Shown here: positions 47,540 through 55,686 of the stretch, piece by piece | How the letters are laid out: each line of letters opens with the position of its first letter | How positions within the stretch are numbered: position 1 is the stretch's first letter | Source: Okeania sp. SIO2B3 | GTDB lineage: Bacteria; Cyanobacteriota; Cyanobacteriia; Cyanobacteriales; Microcoleaceae | Assembly (NCBI RefSeq): GCF_010672525.1 | Contig: NZ_JAAHGH010000022.1 | Coordinates: forward strand, 1-58,498 | Reading direction: 5' to 3' | Length of the DNA: 58,498 bases | Translations under genes and position numbers: made by a program | The notes under the pieces: generated by a model | Seen by the model: the letters and a program-made list of their open reading frames with translations, nothing else | Told to the model about the DNA's origin: nothing | Database searches by the model: none

Positions 47540-48067
47540 AGAAGGAAGGATTCATTAATTGATAATGGATAATTACCTCTGGTTAAAACCAAGAGAAGAA
47601 AACATTTTATTTATAGCGGTTTTCACTCATGTTGACTACAGTAAAAATTATAGATATACCTAAAGTTTAATAAGCTACAGAAATAGTTGTATTCTATGTT
47701 AATGAAAACCGCTATAAGCGTCAATCATCTTCTTTTCAAGGAGAGGTAATGATTAATTATTAATTATTAATTAGGGCTTGCTGATTAAATATAAAAGTCT
47801 TTACATATCAAAGTTTTAGCCTTTTTAAGTATCAAAAAGTGCGAGGTTTTAAGTGGTAATGGTTCAAAAATGAGCGGATTTTGCTCAAGAGTTGGGCAGA
47901 AAAATTAAGGGGCTATTCTTCCTACTATCTCCTCTATAGTTCCCCGTTCCTCCTGTCTTCCCCTCCTGGGAGGGGGAGGGGCGAGGGGTGGGTTGTCTCC
48001 TGTCTCCTGTCTCCTACTAAAAGACTTTTTCAGCAAGCCCTAATTATTAATTATTAATTATTAATTA
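47540..48067. other. Gene-free stretch with an R2 MITE
   Basis: GGATAAT and AATTATT heptamers, a short R1 fragment, the 273-bp R2 copy at 47771-48043 and AATTATT heptamers that run into the stop codon of the ABC permease gene. Confidence 0.65.
47771..48043 (-). mobile_element. R2 MITE, copy 2 (273 bp)
   Basis: Starts TTAGGGCTTGCTGA and ends TCAGCAAGCCCTAA: perfect 14-bp inverted ends. It is inverted relative to 11751-12023 and has exactly the same length. It is embedded in AATTATT heptamers. Confidence 0.8.
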
Positions 48068-48856
48068 TTAAGCCCCCATCCCCGAATATTGTTTTAACCC
48101 CTTTCGCCACAACCAACGATTTAATCCCAAAAATATCGCACCCCAACCAAACATTATCAATAACCCACGCCCAATATCCACAGGCAAACCCACTAAGATA
48201 GAAGCAGGAAAATAAACTATATAAGGAAACGGAGTCCATAACGCTATTTGATAAACTGACTCTGGAAACACTTCTAATGGAGCAGTTATTCCCGATAAAA
48301 ACATATAAGGTAAAAACCAAAGCTGTTCAAGGGCGCTAACTCTTTCTATCCAAAAGGCAAATAAAGCCATTGTATATTGAATTAAAAATCGTAATGCAAA
48401 TGCTATTATTACTACAATTAAAAATAACAAAAAATTGCTCAAACTTGGCAGCCAAAATATCCTGGGATACAGAACAAAAAATAATAATATTAAACCTAAT
48501 ACAAAAGGTCCTCTAGCAAACCTTTCTCCAATATGACCAAAGAAATGATGCCACACCGGATCTATAGGTTGTAATAATTTAGGAGATAATTTCCCCTGAA
48601 CTACTTCTATTTCAAAATCCCAAATTACCCAAACAGGAGTAATTGAGCGGACAATAAATACAGCTAAGAAATAATGAGAAAACTGCGATTTATCTAATGC
48701 AAATTCACCTGCTACTGAAGCTTTTACCCAGACTCCCATCATAATAAAAGGCAAAGAAGATGACAACATCCATAAGAATAATTCGGCTCTATATTCTAAC
48801 ATATAGGCGTAATAAGTAGATAGAAAAACTTTGGCTATTTTGATGATTTTTTTCAT
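48068..48856 (-). CDS. ABC-2 type (DUF990-like) exporter permease
   Basis: A 262-residue integral membrane protein with about six helices, of the ABC-2 family 6 type. The N-terminus KVFLSTYYAYMLEYRAELFLWMLSSSLPFIMMGVW is the family hallmark; LSPKLLQPIDPVWHHFFGHIGER and PLEVFPESVYQIALWTPFPYIVYFPASILVG are also conserved. I start at ATG 48856 (MKKIIKIAK); the longer ORF to 48946 runs into GAAGAAGG repeats. Its ATPase partner is probably 50123-51121, in the same orientation. The substrate is unknown. Stop codon TAA lies in AATTATT heptamers. Confidence 0.88.
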   Translation of the reverse strand: MKKIIKIAKVFLSTYYAYMLEYRAELFLWMLSSSLPFIMMGVWVKASVAGEFALDKSQFSHYFLAVFIVRSITPVWVIWDFEIEVVQGKLSPKLLQPIDPVWHHFFGHIGERFARGPFVLGLILLFFVLYPRIFWLPSLSNFLLFLIVVIIAFALRFLIQYTMALFAFWIERVSALEQLWFLPYMFLSGITAPLEVFPESVYQIALWTPFPYIVYFPASILVGLPVDIGRGLLIMFGWGAIFLGLNRWLWRKGLKQYSGMGA

Positions 48857-48926
48857 GGTTGAAGAAGAAAGAAGGAAGAAGGAAGAAGGAAGAAGGAAAA
48901 ATATTATAAGTATTATAAGTACTATA

Positions 48927-49637
48927 TTAGGCACAAGCCCAACCAAATGCTACCTGATTTTTATGATATTTGCATTGAGTAATATGACCACAACCAAGGT
49001 CTCCAAACATAAAGGGTAAATTATCTTCAGAATCAACCTGAAAAACTAACCGCATTCTTTCACCACAAATCGGACAATTAGGATATTCTATTCCCTGAAC
49101 CCATAGAGGCCAACCTGCTAATTTATCTCCTTCAATTGGGAAATTATCGAAAAATAATTCATCTAAATTCAAATCTAATTCTGCACCAAATTCTGTTGCT
49201 TCTTCATAATTAGGATAATCTTCTAGATATTGCCAATCGACGATTAATTTAGGAGGAAAAAATTCTTGATTTTCAGGAATTTTTACATCTTGTGCTTTTC
49301 CTTCTGGCTGAACTATTCTAATTAAATGAATGTCGGAAAATGGTTCCCATCCTTCATAATCGCAATCACAAAGTAGTTCTTCATTAGTGCAATAAAACAT
49401 CTGTAAAATACCACTACCAAATTCATTTTTTAATGCTTCTGATAGGGTATTAAGGTTTAGCTGAAGAAAGAATTGTAAAGGATTTTGGCAATGGGGACAT
49501 TTCGGCCATTGTTCATCTTTTCCTAACCAAGGTTTACCTGCAAATTTAGAAGCAGTTAAATCTCCATCTCCATCAATAGTTATTGGTTTCCAAGCGTGAC
49601 GTTTATAGGGTTGAATTTCTGGGGGAATATTAGTCAT
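48927..49637 (-). CDS. DUF1963-like zinc-binding protein
   Basis: A 236-residue acidic cytoplasmic protein with two C-x2-C pairs (CPHC near residue 47 and CPIC near 193). The layout WKPITIDGDGDLTASKFAGKPWLGKDEQWPKCPHC ... LNLNTLSEAL ... FYC ... FQVDSEDNLPFMFGDLGCGHITQC resembles DUF1963 (YwqG) proteins. Function unknown. It lies between the two ABC exporter genes on the same strand, 70 bp ahead of the permease start. A decayed second copy of its 3' end is at ~49757-49840. Confidence 0.75.
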   Translation of the reverse strand: MTNIPPEIQPYKRHAWKPITIDGDGDLTASKFAGKPWLGKDEQWPKCPHCQNPLQFFLQLNLNTLSEALKNEFGSGILQMFYCTNEELLCDCDYEGWEPFSDIHLIRIVQPEGKAQDVKIPENQEFFPPKLIVDWQYLEDYPNYEEATEFGAELDLNLDELFFDNFPIEGDKLAGWPLWVQGIEYPNCPICGERMRLVFQVDSEDNLPFMFGDLGCGHITQCKYHKNQVAFGWACA

Positions 49638-50122
49638 AATATTTATTTGTAGAAAGAATTAATCAACTATTTGGAGGATAGTAATTAATTTAAAAAATTG
49701 AACGTTTCAGATTATTTATTACATTAGTTCATAAATTAGTAATTTAGCGATCGCCTCACAAGCTAGACCAAAAAAATGCTAACTGATGTTTATGATTTTG
49801 ACATTGAGTAATATATAGGAAAGAGTTTGCCCACATTTAAAAATACCCTTTATTCAAAAAGTTGAATTATTTCATTGCCATCTCTCTTTAACTATTAGTG
49901 CTGGTACATATATTTGGCGCTAAAGCGCAACTACAAACTTACAGAAATTTTGAGGATAATGAGGTACAGTTATCAGACTATTTATTCCTTCCCTGTTCCC
50001 CGTTCCCTGTTCCCTGTTCCCTAAAGCAATACAACTTTGTACCTCATCAACTCGGTAACTGCTGTAATAGAATTCGGAAATTTTCCAACTTTTGAATTTT
50101 GAATTTTGACTTTTGATTTCAA
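49638..50122. other. Intergenic stretch with a partial duplicate of the DUF1963 gene end
   Basis: Contains a HIP1 octamer at 49747-49754 and the decayed fragment at 49757-49840. CCCTGTTCCC heptamer-like tandem near 49990-50020. No complete gene. Confidence 0.55.
49757..49840 (-). pseudogene. Fragment of a DUF1963-like 3' end
   Basis: The segment CACAAGCTAGACC...AATGCTAACTGATG, TTTATGATTTTGACATTGAGTAATAT matches in order the 3' end of the gene at 48927-49637 (CACAAGCCCAACC..., TTTATGATATTTGCATTGAGTAATAT). Only the last ~25 codons are left, with the C-H-Q-I pattern disrupted. It looks like the remains of a tandem duplication. Confidence 0.55.
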
Positions 50123-51121
50123 CTATACTTTCCCTGCACGAAAAACTCTACCAATGACCTCCTCAATAGGTGGATCAGTCACCGTTAAATCTTGCACTTC
50201 TAATTCTGCCAAAATCTGAGCTACAGTTGCCGTTAAATTTTCCCGCCGCACCAACAAATGTACTGACTGACCTTCCAACATTTCCACCTCCCCATAATTA
50301 GATAAATGTTGCTCAAAATTATCTACATCTGTAGACACAGGATTAAGTAATTCTATTTGTACCTCTCGATAAGGAGCAAAGCGATCGAGTAAACCATCTA
50401 AACTGCCATCATAAATTAATTGACCTTGATATATCAATAACACGCGCTTACATAAAGCCGTAATATCAGCCATATAATGACTCGTCAACAATACAGTTGC
50501 CTGATAACGTTGATTATATTCTTGCAAAAACTCCCGCACTGCCACTTGTGCATTTATATCTAAACCTAAAGTTGGTTCATCCAAAAATAAAACTTTCGGT
50601 TGATGCAACAAGGCGGCCATCAACTCTGCCTTCATCCGCTCCCCCAGAGATAATTTTCTGACTGGTTGCTTCAACTTTCCCTCTAGGGACAACATTTCTG
50701 TTAATTCCATCAACCGACTATAATACTCTTTGTCAGAAAGACCGTAAACAGCAGCATTAATTTTCAGGGAATCTAACACTGGTAAATCCCAGATTAACTG
50801 TTGTTTTTGCCCCATGACTAAAGTAATTTGTTCTAAAAATTTTCTCTTGCGTTCAAAGGGTACATAATCTGCTACCTTAACTATACCGTTAGACGGATGA
50901 ATTAAACCTGTGAGCATTTTCAGAGTAGTAGTTTTACCAGCGCCATTGGGTCCGAGAAACCCCACTACTTCCCCCGGGTCTATTTCAAATGTAATATCTT
51001 CAACTGCCTTAACATATTGGTAGTTGCGACGTATAAAATGACGTAGTGTTCCCTTAATTCCTGGTTCTTTGATGGCTACTGGGTAAATTTTGCTCAGATT
51101 TTTAGCGAGTATAATAGACAT
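50123..51121 (-). CDS. ABC exporter ATP-binding protein
   Basis: A 332-residue ATPase that powers the neighbouring ABC-2 permease. It has Walker A GPNGAGKTT (57-65), a Q-loop in VMGQKQQLIWDLP, the signature as LSLGE (157-161, replacing LSGGQ), Walker B VLFLDEP (177-183) and the switch histidine in LLTSHYMAD. The first ~35 residues (IKEPGIKGTLRHFIRRNYQYVKAV) and the C-terminal ~90 residues are the extensions typical of the subfamily working with DUF990 permeases. The DUF1963 gene lies between it and the permease on the same strand. Divergent from the RTX gene. Confidence 0.93.
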   Translation of the reverse strand: MSIILAKNLSKIYPVAIKEPGIKGTLRHFIRRNYQYVKAVEDITFEIDPGEVVGFLGPNGAGKTTTLKMLTGLIHPSNGIVKVADYVPFERKRKFLEQITLVMGQKQQLIWDLPVLDSLKINAAVYGLSDKEYYSRLMELTEMLSLEGKLKQPVRKLSLGERMKAELMAALLHQPKVLFLDEPTLGLDINAQVAVREFLQEYNQRYQATVLLTSHYMADITALCKRVLLIYQGQLIYDGSLDGLLDRFAPYREVQIELLNPVSTDVDNFEQHLSNYGEVEMLEGQSVHLLVRRENLTATVAQILAELEVQDLTVTDPPIEEVIGRVFRAGKV

Positions 51122-51210
51122 AACTTTTGAATATTAATTTGAGTTACAGACAACATTTGACATAAATAGAACAGCAAAAAATTTAGCATATTTAGGAGAC
51201 ATACTAAGTT

Positions 51211-52014
51211 ATGGTACTTACTCAAGATTTTTCAGATTCTTTTCCTCGTTTATTGGGAACAAGTGATAATGATAATGAGATTCTCACAGTAGAGCAATCT
51301 ACTTCTTTTCCTGGGGGAGTATTAGCTCTCAGTGGTGATGATATCATTACTGGTTCATCTGTCAACGACTTAAATTTTGGTGGTAGAGGAGAAGATCAGT
51401 TATTTGGAGGGGGTGGTAATGATAGTTTGTATGGTAACAAAGATACAGATTTTCTTGATGGTGGTTTTGGTGATGACATATTGTATGGAGGTAAGGGTGC
51501 CGATCTATTAAATGGTGGAGAGGGTAATGATACTCTAATTGGTGATGCTGGTGTTGGTATTTATCAAGGTGGTTTGGGAAGTGATGTGTATGTTTTCAGA
51601 ACGGAGTTAGCAGGAATAACACAAGATTTAAGTGATATTATTTCTTTATTTCCAGGAATTCCCAGTACTGTTGAATTGCCTAATGCAATTATTACTGATT
51701 TTAACTCTACTGAAGATATTATTGGATTAACAGGAGGGATGACAAAATCCGATCTGATATTTGAAGATTTTAATAGTTTTGAGGAGTTTGGGATTAATAC
51801 AAGTTTGATTTTACCATTTATCGGTGATGAAGTCGAACTGTTAACCAAAGCAGGTATTTCAGAACAGGATTTAGACCCAAATAATGATGGTGTTTTAGAG
51901 GGTACTGCGATTAAAATGAGTGGTACAAATCAAATGTTAGGATATGTGTTGAACACAAGTTCGACAGAAATAGCAGCGTTGCCAGAGTCACAGTTTATTA
52001 GTGTTAATTTTTAA
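51211..52014 (+). CDS. RTX-type calcium-binding repeat protein
   Basis: A 267-residue acidic protein. Residues ~41-115 carry about six GGxGxDxLxG nonapeptide repeats (for example GGGGNDSLYGNKDTDFLDGG), which form a calcium-bound beta-roll. The rest has YQGGLGSDVYVFRTE and a domain ending DFNSTEDIIGLTGGMTKSDL, frequent in cyanobacterial hemolysin-like proteins. No N-terminal signal peptide is seen; such proteins usually leave by type I secretion, but no TolC/HlyBD genes are here. The adjacent ABC-2 exporter is of a different class. Start: ATG 51211 with AGGAGA ten bases upstream. Confidence 0.88.
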   Translation: MVLTQDFSDSFPRLLGTSDNDNEILTVEQSTSFPGGVLALSGDDIITGSSVNDLNFGGRGEDQLFGGGGNDSLYGNKDTDFLDGGFGDDILYGGKGADLLNGGEGNDTLIGDAGVGIYQGGLGSDVYVFRTELAGITQDLSDIISLFPGIPSTVELPNAIITDFNSTEDIIGLTGGMTKSDLIFEDFNSFEEFGINTSLILPFIGDEVELLTKAGISEQDLDPNNDGVLEGTAIKMSGTNQMLGYVLNTSSTEIAALPESQFISVNF

Positions 52015-52132
52015 GGAAATAGATAAAGAATTTAGGGATGTTTTATGGAACATCCCAAACCTACATTCCGCACTTCAAAGCTTAGTATAAAAGGCAAGTA
52101 GTTATTAGTCAGTAGGAAATGATGCTTGCTAA

Positions 52133-52409
52133 TTAGGGTTTGCTGAAAAAGTCTTATGGGTGAGGGTAGGAGACAGGAGACAACCCACCCCTAACCCCTC
52201 CGGTGGAGGGGAAGACAGCTATACTGGAGAAATGGGAATTATAGAGGAGGTAGGAGGAATTATTGTCAGAGTGATTTTTCTGCCATAATCATCCCAAAAT
52301 ACTAGCGTGCATGGGCTTTTTGAGCTGAAAACAGGCGCACTTTTTAAAGGCCAAAAAACGCACTTACCAATATCAGTCAATGCTTTGATATTTAATCAGC
52401 AAGCCCTAA
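52133..52409 (+). mobile_element. R2 MITE, copy 3 (277 bp)
   Basis: Starts TTAGGGTTTGCTGAAAAAGTC and ends AATCAGCAAGCCCTAA. Shares GGAGACAGGAGACAACC and GGCGCACTTTTTAAAGGCC with copy 1. Four bases longer than the other two copies. Confidence 0.78.
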
Positions 52410-52504
52410 TTATCTGGCTCCATCAAGTATTTCTGCTTAATTTATTCAATAGACATCTCCGATAATCAAAAATCAAATCAATTATCGTGCATAAATTATC
52501 AATT

Positions 52505-52715
52505 ATATCATGTCCGGTTGAATAGTTATAAATAATAAGGGAGTCCTCAGGAGTCAACCCACCCGCGGGCTTCTCCCAGGAGGGGAGGGGAACAACCGAG
52601 TTAGGAGGAAATAAATATTGGAGGAATAGTATTGATAATTTCAGTATTTCTTTGGTACTGTCGGTACCCGGAGTCCTTAAATTTTATTTATAACTGACCC
52701 GTCCGAACATGATAT
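52505..52715. mobile_element. R10 MITE-like repeat, copy 2
   Basis: Bounded by TATCATGTCCGGTTGAATAG and TGACCCGTCCGAACATGATATT, an inverted pair. It includes a GC-rich AACCCACCCGCGGG module in its interior. Confidence 0.5.
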
Positions 52716-52898
52716 TATTTCCCCCTACTCCCTACTCCCTACTCCCTCTTTTCCGGAGAGGTCTAATTTTTATTGGGTTCCCGTCTCAGTTAAATTATAA
52801 TGATTTATATCATGTTCGGATGATCTCTGATAATAAAGCCAAAATCATTATAGTAGAAGTATTCAGAAGTTATATCAAATCCGTTGGCTTCGGAGTAA

Positions 52899-53022
52899 TA
52901 TCATGTCCGGATAATTAGTGATCAAAAAAACTTTCTCCTCTTTATTCTTTCTTCTTCTTTCTTCCCTCCTGACTCCTGACTCCTCAGTCGTTTATGTATA
53001 AGTATTCAACTGTACATGATAT
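52899..53022. mobile_element. R10 MITE-like repeat, copy 3
   Basis: Left end TATCATGTCCGGATAATTAG, right end TATTCAACTGTACATGATATA. The interior matches 42001-42129. A further partial left end begins at ~53025. Confidence 0.55.
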
Positions 53023-53118
53023 AATATCATGTCCGAATAATTAGTGATGAAAAAACTTATCCTCTTGCTTACAGCGCTTTTGCTCATTGATGAACCACAT
53101 CTTCACACATCAAACCTT

Positions 53119-53146
53119 GTAGGGACGTTCCATGGAACGTCCCTAC
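53119..53146. repeat. 28-bp perfect palindrome
   Basis: GTAGGGACGTTC, then CATG, then GAACGTCCCTAC: a perfect inverted repeat. A half copy (AACGTCCCTGTGGTCTACCG) is near 56180, and GTGGTCTACCG follows both. Confidence 0.85.
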
Positions 53147-53480
53147 TGTGGTCTACCGTGCAGGAAAACTGCTGTAAACAGTAAATCTTTCTATTTTCCC
53201 CTCCTAGGAGGGGAAGGGGCGAGGGGTGGGTCCCCTACTCCCCTACTCCCCTACTCCCCCGCAGGGCTAATTCATTGCCTGGGGAGAATATTCATAAGAA
53301 ATACATTTAATTGTGCAAATATACAAATCTCCCCATCCCCCCCATCTCCCCATCTCCCCATCTCCCCACATTCCCCTCCTGGGAGGGGCTAGGGGTGGGT
53401 ACTCCATCCCCCCATCTAATTACACCGATGCTACCGGATTTTATATTACTTCTGCTCACCAAGAAAATGGGTCTGAAGCC

Positions 53481-53498
53481 TCGCCCATAAGCGGGCGA
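53481..53498 (+). repeat. Left-end hairpin of the decayed tnpB element
   Basis: The stem TCGCCC/GGGCGA, with loop ATAAGC, followed by CTTTTTATT and GTTTATTG tandem copies. It lies 84 bases ahead of the tnpB start; it has the form of an element-end hairpin or a terminator. Confidence 0.5.
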
Positions 53499-54314
53499 CT
53501 TTTTATTGGTTTATTGGTTTATTGGTTTATTGGTGAAAAAGTAGTAAGTATGCTATCATATTATTAGTTTAAATAAAAATTATGAAAGCTAGATTTAAGT
53601 ATCGTATTTATCCAGCACCGGGACAAAAAGCCAGATTAGCAAAGCTGTTTGGTTGTGTTCGTGTTGTGTGGAATGATAGTCTAGCTTGCTGTCAGGAAAA
53701 GTACAGATTAGGAGAAAAGAAACCCACTAATTCTGAGCTACAAAAACTCTTTATTACTCAAGCAAAAAAGACTGAAGACAAAGAATGGTTATCAGAGGTT
53801 TCAGTTGTACCATTACAGCAATCACTGAATGATTTAAACCAAGCTTATCAAAACTTTTTCAGTTCGACAAAAGGCCAGAGAAAAGGCCAAGCCATAAAAC
53901 CTCCCAAATTTAAAACCAGGAAATCAAAACAGACTGCCAGGTTTACCTTGAGAGGGTTTAAAGTACACCAAGATAAAGTTTATTTAGCTAAGATTGGAAA
54001 GCTTAAAGTAGCCTGCTATGCGAAAACTACCCAGTGAGCCTAGCTCAGTAACAGTAATCAAAGATTCAGCTAATAGATACTTTCTTAGTTTTGTAGTAGA
54101 AATACAACCAGAAACTTTACCAAAAACGGATAATTCAGTAGGTATAGATTTAGGAATTAAAACTTTTGCTACATTAAGTAATGGTCAAAAAATTGATGCA
54201 CCAAAACCACTAAAGAAACGAATTAAGAAATATCGAAAGTTAAGCAAATCATTATCTAAAAAAACTAAAGGATCTAAAATATATGAAAAAGCTAGGTTGA
54301 GGGTAGCTAAATTT

Positions 54315-54335
54315 TCCTACGGAATGCTGCGCAAA
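54315..54335 (-). repeat. 21-bp SDR inside tnpB, inverted
   Basis: The reverse complement of the SDR unit, inserted in frame and translated as SYGMLRK between VAKF and HAKLKDTRTDF. Other TnpB proteins read VAKLHAK here without the seven residues. Confidence 0.85.
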
Positions 54336-54428
54336 CATGCCAAACTGAAAGATACAAGAACTGATTTTCTGCATAAATTATCTACTAAAATAATTAGTGA
54401 AAACCAAACAATTGTTTTAGAATATTTG

Positions 54429-54449
54429 TTTGCGAAGCATTCCGAAGGA
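54429..54449 (+). repeat. 21-bp SDR inside tnpB, direct
   Basis: Direct SDR unit, translated as FAKHSEG between VLEYL and NVSGMVKNRKL. Family members read VLEDLNVSGM without them. Confidence 0.85.
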
Positions 54450-54762
54450 AACGTTTCTGGTATGGTGAAAAACCGTAAATTATCCAGAGCAATTTCTGAT
54501 TTAGGTTGGAGAACTTTCAGAACATTCCTAGAAGGAAAAGCAGAAAAATATGGTCGTAATTTTAGAGTAATTAGTCGTTGGGAACCAACGTCCCAAATAT
54601 GCTCATGCTGTGGCTTTAAAGGTGGTAAGTTAGACCTTCAGGTGCGAGAATGGGAGTGTCTCAACTGCGGTACAAGACACGATAGAGATGAGAATGCAGC
54701 AATAAATATATTAGTCGCGGGCGGGCAGTCCGAGACATTAAACGGACGTGGAGGCAAGCGTA

Positions 54763-54806
54763 ACCCACCCCCATCCCCTCCCGGGAGGGGAGCAAGAGGG
54801 GTGGGT
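54763..54806. repeat. 44-bp GC-rich hairpin module in the tnpB tail
   Basis: ACCCACCCCC at the left and GGGGTGGGT at the right with CCCCTCCCGGGAGGGG inside: a self-complementary module also found at ~9225, 11800, 12345, 26585, 47960, 52185 and 53375, in variants. Confidence 0.7.
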
Positions 54807-54857
54807 GCAGCAGCCTGTGAAACGTTAACCCGCCGAAGAGCTGCAGCTCGGTAGGAA

Positions 54858-54880
54858 TCCCCGTGCCTTTAGGCCGGGGA
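54858..54880 (+). repeat. Right-end hairpin of the decayed tnpB element
   Basis: Stem TCCCCG/CGGGGA with an inner GCC/GGC pair around TTTA, followed by GGATGTCAAG. Placed just after the tnpB stop, as in the intact element at 44284. Confidence 0.75.
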
Positions 54881-54885
54881 GGATG

Positions 54886-55686
54886 TCAAGAATGCACGTT
54901 CTCCACAGAAACAATTGCCACTAAGCTGTCTAAAATTAACTGACCAAAAACTTGTTCCATTTCTGTTGCTATACGTCCATACTCTCCTTCATAGGGTGTT
55001 GTTTCACCCCGATGCTTAATTAAGGACTGTAGAACTGTTACTGCGTGTTTTTTAAACTGTGTCGCTCGCCAAAACAAAGCAGCAGTTTCCATATCCCAGG
55101 CACTCTTTTTCTGGGTACTGCTTTCTAAGATATTAATCAGACTTTTAACATTATCAGTTCTTTCTCCGATTAGCTCAGGGTAATTATAAGCATGATAATC
55201 TTCAACATGATGGCAAATCATTAACTGTACTGGGTAAAACAGTGATTCTGTCTGATGCCGAAGACTGTCTACCAGTAAGGAAGAAGCAAAAACACTCTGA
55301 CCCCATTGTGAAGCAGAAAGACCCGAATCGCGCATCAAGCCATAAAGGTTATTAGCTTCGTCAATGATATTAATGTCTCTAAGATTGTCTGGAGTTACAT
55401 ATCGATCATTAGAGCCGTAGCGAACAATATAATCAGCTTCAGCAGCATACATTTCCAGAAAGGCAAAGCCAGAGCCGCCAGCACCCATTGGTACACTGGC
55501 AACAAACATATAGTGTCCCTGGTAACTACCTGTGTAAATAACTATGCCCCAACTGTCGGTATGCAATTGAGCTGAAGGAAAATAACGGTTGACTAGACGC
55601 TGAGCGCGCTGAGGATTGGAGCAAACAATACCTGCTGCAGGGAGAGGTTTCTTGATAATTACGTTTTCGGATATGGTGAATTTCAT
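54886..55686 (-). CDS. Nucleoside phosphorylase-like protein
   Basis: A 266-residue protein of the purine/uridine phosphorylase fold. The recognisable features are the N-terminal IVIYTGSYQGHYMFVASVPMGAGGSGFAFLEM (phosphate-binding and trimer-forming region), YIVRYGSND (the family usually has R-x-G-x-x-G), and WDMETAALFWRA, the metal/ribose-binding Met-Glu signature. These enzymes cleave nucleosides with phosphate. The N-terminal half of the substrate pocket is divergent, so the base specificity is uncertain. The stop lies six bases past the right end of the decayed tnpB element, and the gene faces it. Confidence 0.8.
   Translation of the reverse strand: MKFTISENVIIKKPLPAAGIVCSNPQRAQRLVNRYFPSAQLHTDSWGIVIYTGSYQGHYMFVASVPMGAGGSGFAFLEMYAAEADYIVRYGSNDRYVTPDNLRDINIIDEANNLYGLMRDSGLSASQWGQSVFASSLLVDSLRHQTESLFYPVQLMICHHVEDYHAYNYPELIGERTDNVKSLINILESSTQKKSAWDMETAALFWRATQFKKHAVTVLQSLIKHRGETTPYEGEYGRIATEMEQVFGQLILDSLVAIVSVENVHS

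Larger units (their letters stand above)
52015..53581. other. 1.5-kb gene-free stretch of stacked repeats
   Basis: R2 copy 3 (52133-52409), R10 copies (52505-52715 and 52899-53022), a GC-rich CCCACCCGCGGG module near 52560, a 28-bp palindrome (53119-53146), two more GC modules (53200-53235, 53370-53400) separated by CATCTCCCC tandem repeats, and the left end of the decayed tnpB element with GTTTATTG tandem copies. No gene. Confidence 0.7.
53582..54854 (+). pseudogene. tnpB: Decayed tnpB with frameshift and three small-repeat insertions
   Basis: Two overlapping frames together encode one TnpB. 53582-54037 gives the N-terminal 151 residues (KARFKYRIYPAPGQKARLAKLF ... KIGKLKV), and the frame is lost near 54010; 54018-54854 gives the rest from LPSEPSSVTVIKDS. 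The catalytic residues are still visible: GIDLGIKTFA, VLEYL (Glu), and HDRDENAAINI, with zinc finger CSCCG...CLNCG. Two 21-bp SDR copies interrupt it in frame, adding SYGMLRK (54315-54335) and FAKHSEG (54429-54449), and a 44-bp GC-rich module (54763-54806) sits in the C-terminal tail. Not functional as a single protein unless frameshifting occurs. Confidence 0.85.

Noticed and set aside
53132-53567. Overlapping ORFs of 84-86 residues
   Set aside because: They translate GC-rich modules and CATCTCCCC tandem repeats, giving proline-rich artefacts.
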